From Desmodus rotundus (Eukaryota; Chordata; Mammalia; Chiroptera; Phyllostomidae): 64,000 nucleotides of DNA. Of the stretch, positions 59,521 to 64,000 are shown piece after piece (the stretch's first letter is position 1; every line of letters begins with the position of its first letter). Both the position numbers and the translations under genes were made by a program. The notes beneath the pieces are model-generated. The model did not search any database. It saw only the letters and a list, made by a program, of their open reading frames with translations, and was not told where the DNA came from. The stretch spans positions 56,445,459-56,509,458 of the forward strand of contig NC_071392.1 of NCBI RefSeq assembly GCF_022682495.2, read 5' to 3'.

Positions 59521-60600
59521 TGTCTGTGTGACTCTTCCTGTTTGCTTCTGATTCTTAAATTGATCTGTTTTGCCTTTCTGACTTTATGTTGTGTATTTCT
59601 ATGGTGGGAGGCCTGTGAGATACAGTGGTACAGGCTCCTTGATTACCTGAACCTGATGTTGTTGGGATGCCTTTTATTCCAGTTTTCTGGATGTAATTGG
59701 GTCTTGATTGTTGTTGGGTCATTCTTTTGTGGGTCGTTCCATGCTGCTGGTTAACTTAGGGTCACTTCGCACACCATGTATCATGTGCTATAGTGCAGGC
59801 ATTGCCAGAACAAAACCTAAGAGCCCAAGAAACAAACCTGCACCCACAAATATAACTCTTTCACGCAATCTCACTATCAATAACAAATGAACCAGTATTA
59901 ATAAGGGTGTAACAAGATTAAGAGTGTTATAAGAAAAGAGAGTGGATATGAGATGACCTACAGAAAGAGAAATAATTTTGAGAGGGTAGAGGGAGGAGCT
60001 CAAATAAGAGATGGGAGTTGGAGCAATGGAAGGAGAGAAGGTAAAGTTTACATCATGAATAAAGAAAGGGAATGAATAGTGTGGAATGGGGTATGTGAAG
60101 GGAAGCATATAATATTAGGTTTAAACAAAAATTAAAATAGTATAAAATAAAATAAAGGGAGGGAGAGAAAGAAAAGGGAAGGAAAAATATTTTAAAATTA
60201 ATAAAAATACAGGAGCCAAATTGGAGAGAAAGATTCACCAGAGTACTATCAACAACAAATGAGGTCAAATTAATAAAGATTGTATGGGAATAAGAAGGAA
60301 AAAAGAAACAAAGAAAAGTCTCAGAAATCTTTAGAGGAATGGGAAGTGATTTTATAATGATAGAGAGTGAAGGAATACTAAGAGTGAGGAACAAAAACTA
60401 GACTAAGTGTGGGAAAATGTAAAATTTGGGATGTAAGAGAAAATTAGAACAAAGGAAAATAAAGAAAAATAAAAGGCAGGACGAAAGAGAAATAGAAGAA
60501 AGACAAAAAAGAAAAAAGAAGCTAAGATGGCATAATTAAAATGAGTTAAAACACAAAAAACAAAAAATGTGTAGGAGCGGGTACAGTAAATTTTTTTATT
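59521..60600 (-). promoter_or_regulatory. L1-E 5' UTR with A-rich segment
   Basis: 59521-59790 is G/T-rich and resembles the ORF1-proximal UTR of L1-A and L1-D. About 59790-60590 is A-rich ('gagagggtagagggaggagc', 'aagagtgaggaacaaaaact') and resembles L1-C 20450-20900. Truncated by, or joined to, L1-F. Confidence 0.6.
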
Positions 60601-60619
60601 TGAAATACAGATAGGCCCA

Positions 60620-61060
60620 CAACTGAAACCCCAGGCGGGTGCGCACCCTGATCATTGGCCCGGCTGCCTGGGCACACAGACCCAAAGCGCCCCAGTGGGT
60701 GCGTACCCCAATCACTGGCCTGGGGCCCACACCTGAAACTCCGAGTGAGCGCACAACCTGATCAGTGACCCTGCTGCCACGGTCACACAGGCCCAAAGCC
60801 AGGGATCAGTGTGCATCCAGATCAGCGGCTCGGCTGCCGGGGCAAACCGACCCAAAGCGCCAGGGTGGGTGAGCACCATGATCAGCAGCCTGGGCGCCCA
60901 CACCTGAACCAAAAATGGGCGCCCACTCGTGAAACTTCCAGTGGGTGAACACCCAGATCAGCAGCTGGCTGCCCCTGCTCACAGGCCCAAAGTCGGGGAT
61001 CAGCCACGCAACCCAATGAACAGGCCTGCCTGTACATAGGCGACCACACCTGAAGGACCA
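60620..61060 (+). repeat. Tandem monomers (about 52-60 bp) in L1-F 5' UTR
   Basis: About seven to eight degenerate units, bounded by 'cccaaag' or 'cctgaa', each with a 'gatca' core and a 'ggctgcc' box. GC-rich with several CpGs. Related to L1-B 12245-12540. Confidence 0.75.
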
Positions 61061-61507
61061 GGGACTGAATAACTCCCACCTAGCCCCTGCGCACAGAGCC
61101 CTGCAGGGCCTACTGGCTCTCTAGGAGGAAGGCAAAACAGCCAGCAGAGGGGAGCTGCAGGGCTAGGGGAGACTGCAATCCCCAGAAAGACTTGACCCAG
61201 TAGGGGGCTGAACTACCCTGAAGGAGCACCGAGAGCCCCTAGCATCTAGGACAGCAAAGAGCAAGAAGGTGGAGTGTGAGTTTCCCCTAATTGGCACACC
61301 TTCAGGACAGCACAACTGGTGGACTAAAGGCCTAGAGGAGAGCAGAAGGACCCTGAGGAACTGGACTGGAGGCTGGACACCAGCGAAGAGTGTGGCTCAG
61401 GAAGGGAGAAAAATGAAACCAATCCCTCCAACTACCCTCTCCCCTTCTCCCCTCTCACACACAGGAAGACCAGCAAAACTAACTTGACCAGTTTAAAGCC
61501 AGCAGAA

Positions 61508-61815
61508 TAATTTTTTTTTCTTTTCCCTTCTTCGTTCTTTCTTTCTTCTCCTTTTCCCCTAAATTCCTTCTTCGTCTCTGCCCTTCTTTCTTTTGTTATT
61601 CCTTCTTCCTTCCATCCTTTACTTTTCTATTATTTCTTCATGCCTTCTTTTATTTATTTATTTATTTATTTATTTATTTTAATTTTTGTTAAAAATTACA
61701 TCTTTTTATCTTTCCTCTGATCATTTTTTACTCCTTCTTCCGTCCTTCCTTCCATTCCTTTTTTATTTCTTTTTTCCTACATTCCCTTCTACTTTTCTTT
61801 TCTTCTTTCTCATTT
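61508..61815 (+). repeat. Pyrimidine-rich tract in L1-F 5' UTR
   Basis: About 300 bp almost only C and T on the plus strand, with a (TTTA)n run at about 61650-61678. Corresponds to L1-B 12960-13225. Confidence 0.75.
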
Positions 61816-62036
61816 TCCTACAGATGAGACCATAAAACGGAGAGCTCTGAAAAGACCAGAATTACACCCTGTTAGACCCATAAACATCTGTTCAAGACAA
61901 GTGAGTGCGGGAGGTTAAGGAGATGGCACCACTGAATCCCAATGGCATTGTACTATAGAAGTTCATACCATAAACCCAGGGACTCAGAACAGATCAATTT
62001 AGGAAGCAGAGGCTAACAAGAAGAGTCTCACAAACA

Positions 62037-62855
62037 ATGGGAAGACAAAGAAACAATCCCCAAATGAAAGAAAAGGAGGAAGCTTCAAAAGAATGGTAAA
62101 TGAAATAGAGGCAAGTTAACTATCAGATACTGAATTCAAAGCCATAGTTATCAGTAAGCTCAATGAGCTGACAGAGAACTACCAGAAACTACAATGAACT
62201 CACTGCAAACTATGTCAATGTGACAAAAAAAATATAGAAACTATCAAGAAGGACAAAGGGGAAATGTAGAATACAATTTCTGAACTGAAGAACACAGTAG
62301 AAGGAATCAAAAGCATACTTGATGAAGCAGAGGATCAGATCAGCGAGCTGGAGGACAAAGCAGAAAAAAACACCCAGAAGGAGCAAGAAAAGGAAAAGAG
62401 GCTCAGAAAGAATGCAGAGAGGTTAAGTGAAATTCAGAACAACAGGAAACGTAATAATATATGTATAATAGGGATACCAGAAGGAGAAGAAGAAGAGCAA
62501 GGGATAGAAAACCTGTTTGAAAATGTAATGATGGAAAATTTCCCTAATCTGATGAGAGAAAAAGTCACACAAATCCAGGAAACACAGAGAGTCCCAAACA
62601 AGAGGAACCCAAAGAGGCGCACTGCAAGACACATCATAATTAAAATGGCAAAATTCCAAGACAAAGAGAGGATCTTAAAGGCAGCAAGGGAGAAACAGGA
62701 AGTAACATACAAGGGAGCCCCAATAAGGTTAGCAACTGACTTCTCAATGGAAACGCTCCAAACCACAAGAGAATGACAAAATATATGCCAAGTAATGAGA
62801 ACCAGAGGCCTGCAACCAAGACTACTTTACCCAGCAAAGCTCTCAATCAAGACAG
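62037..62855 (+). pseudogene. L1-F ORF1, broken and 3'-truncated
   Basis: Start ATG at 62037 (Met-Gly-Arg-Gln-Arg-Asn-Asn). The C-terminal domain is open at 62528-62776 ('MMENFPNLMREKVTQIQETQ', '[20 protein letters not shown]'). The coiled-coil segment contains frameshifts near 62100-62270. Sequence matching ORF1 ends at about 62852 ('ctctcaatcaagaca') just before a deletion junction, so the last few codons are gone. Confidence 0.8.
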
Positions 62856-62857
62856 TA

Positions 62858-62885
62858 ATTACTGCTTCTCAATTGAAGCAGTAAT
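62858..62885. repeat. Perfect inverted repeat at L1-F deletion junction
   Basis: Arms ATTACTGCTTC (62858-62868) and GAAGCAGTAAT (62875-62885) flank TCAATT. The right arm is normal ORF2 sequence; the left arm has no counterpart in ORF1 or ORF2 at this point. Confidence 0.88.
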
Positions 62886-64000
62886 GAAAAAACTCCCAAC
62901 ACACAAAAGCTCTGGACCAGATGTTTTCACAGGAGAATTCTACAAAGCATTTAAGGAAGTTCTAATCCCTATCCATCAGGACTATTCAAAAACAACCAAA
63001 ATGATGGAAGACTCCCAAACGCTTTTTGTGAAGACAGCATCATCCTAATTCCAAAACCAGATAAAGACATAACAAAGAAAGAAATCTTCAGGCCAATGTC
63101 GCTGGTGAACATAGATAATAAAATCCTCAACAAAATATTGGCAAACCAGATCCAGCAATACATTAAAAAGTTCATACACCATGACCAAATGGGATCATCC
63201 CAGGGATTCAAGGATGGTACAATATTCGCAAATCAATAAACATAATACATCACATCAACAACAGCAAAGACAAAAATCACATGATCATATCAATAGATGC
63301 AGAAAAAGCATTAGATAAGATACAGCACCCATTTCTGATAAAAACACTCAGCAAAGTAGGAATAGAGGGAGCATTCCTCAACATAATAAAGGCCATATAT
63401 GAGAGACCTATAGCCAACATCATACTCAATGGACAAAAACTTAGAGCTTTCCCACTAAGATAAGGAACAAGACAAGGATGCCCTCTCTCACCACTCCTAT
63501 TCAACAGAGTATTGGAGGTCCAAACCAGAGCAATCAGACAAGAAAAAGAAAAAAAGGCATCCAAATTGGAAAGGAGGAAATGAAACTGTGACCGTTTACA
63601 GATGACATGTTAGTGTACATGGAAAATCCTATAGACTCAGCAAAAAAATACTTCACCTAATAAATGAATTTGGCAAAACAGCTGGATAAAAAGTCAATAC
63701 TCAGAAATCAAAGGCATTCCTGTATATCAACAACGAAACTGCAGAAAGAGAAATCAGGAAAAAAATCCCAATTGATACAGAAAGAAGAAAAATAAAGTAC
63801 CTAGGAATAAACCTACCAAAGAGGTAAAAGACCTGTACTCTGAAAAGTACACAACACTGAAGAAAGAAATTAAGGAAGACACGAACAAATGGAAGTATGT
63901 ACCATGCTCATGTATTAGAAGAATTAACATCATCAAGATGGCCATATTACCCAAAGTGATTTATAGATTCAATGCAATCCCTATTAAAGCACCCATGACA
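62869..64000 (+). pseudogene. L1-F ORF2 reverse-transcriptase part, broken and partial
   Basis: Begins at the ORF2 segment '[31 protein letters not shown]' (from 62869). The open piece 63281-63463 carries '[20 protein letters not shown]'. The catalytic box near 63594-63620 reads 'FTDDMLVYMEN' in one frame. The endonuclease domain is deleted, frames are broken, and the gene runs past the window end. Confidence 0.8.

Larger units (their letters stand above)
55429..60600 (-). mobile_element. L1-E: L1 minus strand, interrupted and lacking its 3' end
   Basis: From right to left: A-rich 5' UTR (about 59770-60600), ORF1, spacer, ORF2 from 58557 down to 55429. It is interrupted by an LTR-like insert (56165-56752) and a small L1 tail (57323-57483). 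It is more diverged than L1-A, L1-B or L1-D. Its 5' UTR ends where plus-strand L1-F begins, so the two form a head-to-head pair. Confidence 0.8.
60605..64000 (+). mobile_element. L1-F: L1 plus strand, internally deleted, continues past the window
   Basis: Starts inside the monomer array of the 5' UTR, so it is 5'-truncated relative to L1-B by about 0.4 kb. It has the conserved 'agcatctaggacagcaaaga' block, a pyrimidine tract, ORF1, and then jumps into the reverse-transcriptase part of ORF2 at about 62870. Compared with L1-B, about 0.45 kb of 5' UTR (near 61885) and about 1.5 kb spanning the end of ORF1 and the endonuclease are missing. It runs off the right edge. Confidence 0.85.

Noticed and set aside
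60620..61060. CRISPR-like regularly spaced repeats
   Set aside because: Units are degenerate, adjacent without unique spacers, and lie in an L1 5' UTR in a mammalian genome.

Overview
This window is repeat-dense, non-coding mammalian DNA, most likely from an insect-eating or leaf-nosed type bat (Yangochiroptera, microbat). Two copies of a tRNA-derived SINE with the layout and body sequence of the bat VES family (20967-21165 and 46381-46617) support this. So do many LINE-1 (L1) copies with the same 3' UTR, and old mammal-wide repeats (MIR, MER20, MER5-like, ancient L1M). The species assignment is inference. I find no host protein-coding exon, no tRNA or rRNA gene, no CRISPR array and no prokaryotic feature. 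By my estimate about two thirds of the window is L1.

Layout. 1-2489: mostly unrecognised AT-rich DNA with one MER5-like element. 2490-4850: an ancient L1 3' region split by a solo endogenous-retrovirus LTR (3032-3840) with a perfect 6-bp target duplication. 4856-22495: a stack of L1s. An older L1 tail (4856-5606) abuts L1-A (minus strand, 5607-11815 and about 18950-19975). Full-length L1-B (plus strand, 11816 to about 18950) lies inside L1-A's 5' UTR. Next to it is L1-C (minus, 19988-22495), a deletion derivative that joins 5' UTR, a piece of ORF1 and 3' UTR and lacks ORF2. 22500-25395: ancient L1 remnants plus two short young L1 insertions, one with a textbook twin-priming inversion. 25396-31690: mostly AT-rich DNA with a long ancient L1/HAL1-like remnant. 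31690-35580: an L1 mosaic with an AT microsatellite and an unclassified 180-bp insert. 35581-46020: unassigned DNA, MIRs, a 5'-truncated L1 (39072-41640) and a short L1 insertion with a 13-bp duplication. 46030-53476: L1-D, minus strand, with a complete-looking 5' half but no 3' end, followed by MER20. 55125-60600: L1-E, minus strand, broken by an LTR-like insert, a small L1 tail and an inverted end. 60605-64000: L1-F, plus strand, head-to-head with L1-E and running off the window.

How the parts work together. Every L1 ORF1/ORF2 here is broken, so none can move on its own. As a set they record the family's history: two different 5' UTR designs (a tandem-monomer plus pyrimidine-tract type in L1-B and L1-F, and a type carrying an A-rich 0.7-kb cassette in L1-A and L1-D), repeated head-to-head pairing, a spliced-looking derivative, and several clear insertion and repair scars. 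I found no complete new biological system. The best leads are the modular L1 promoter architecture, the ORF2-less L1-C, the 180-bp orphan insert and the fold-back junction in L1-F.
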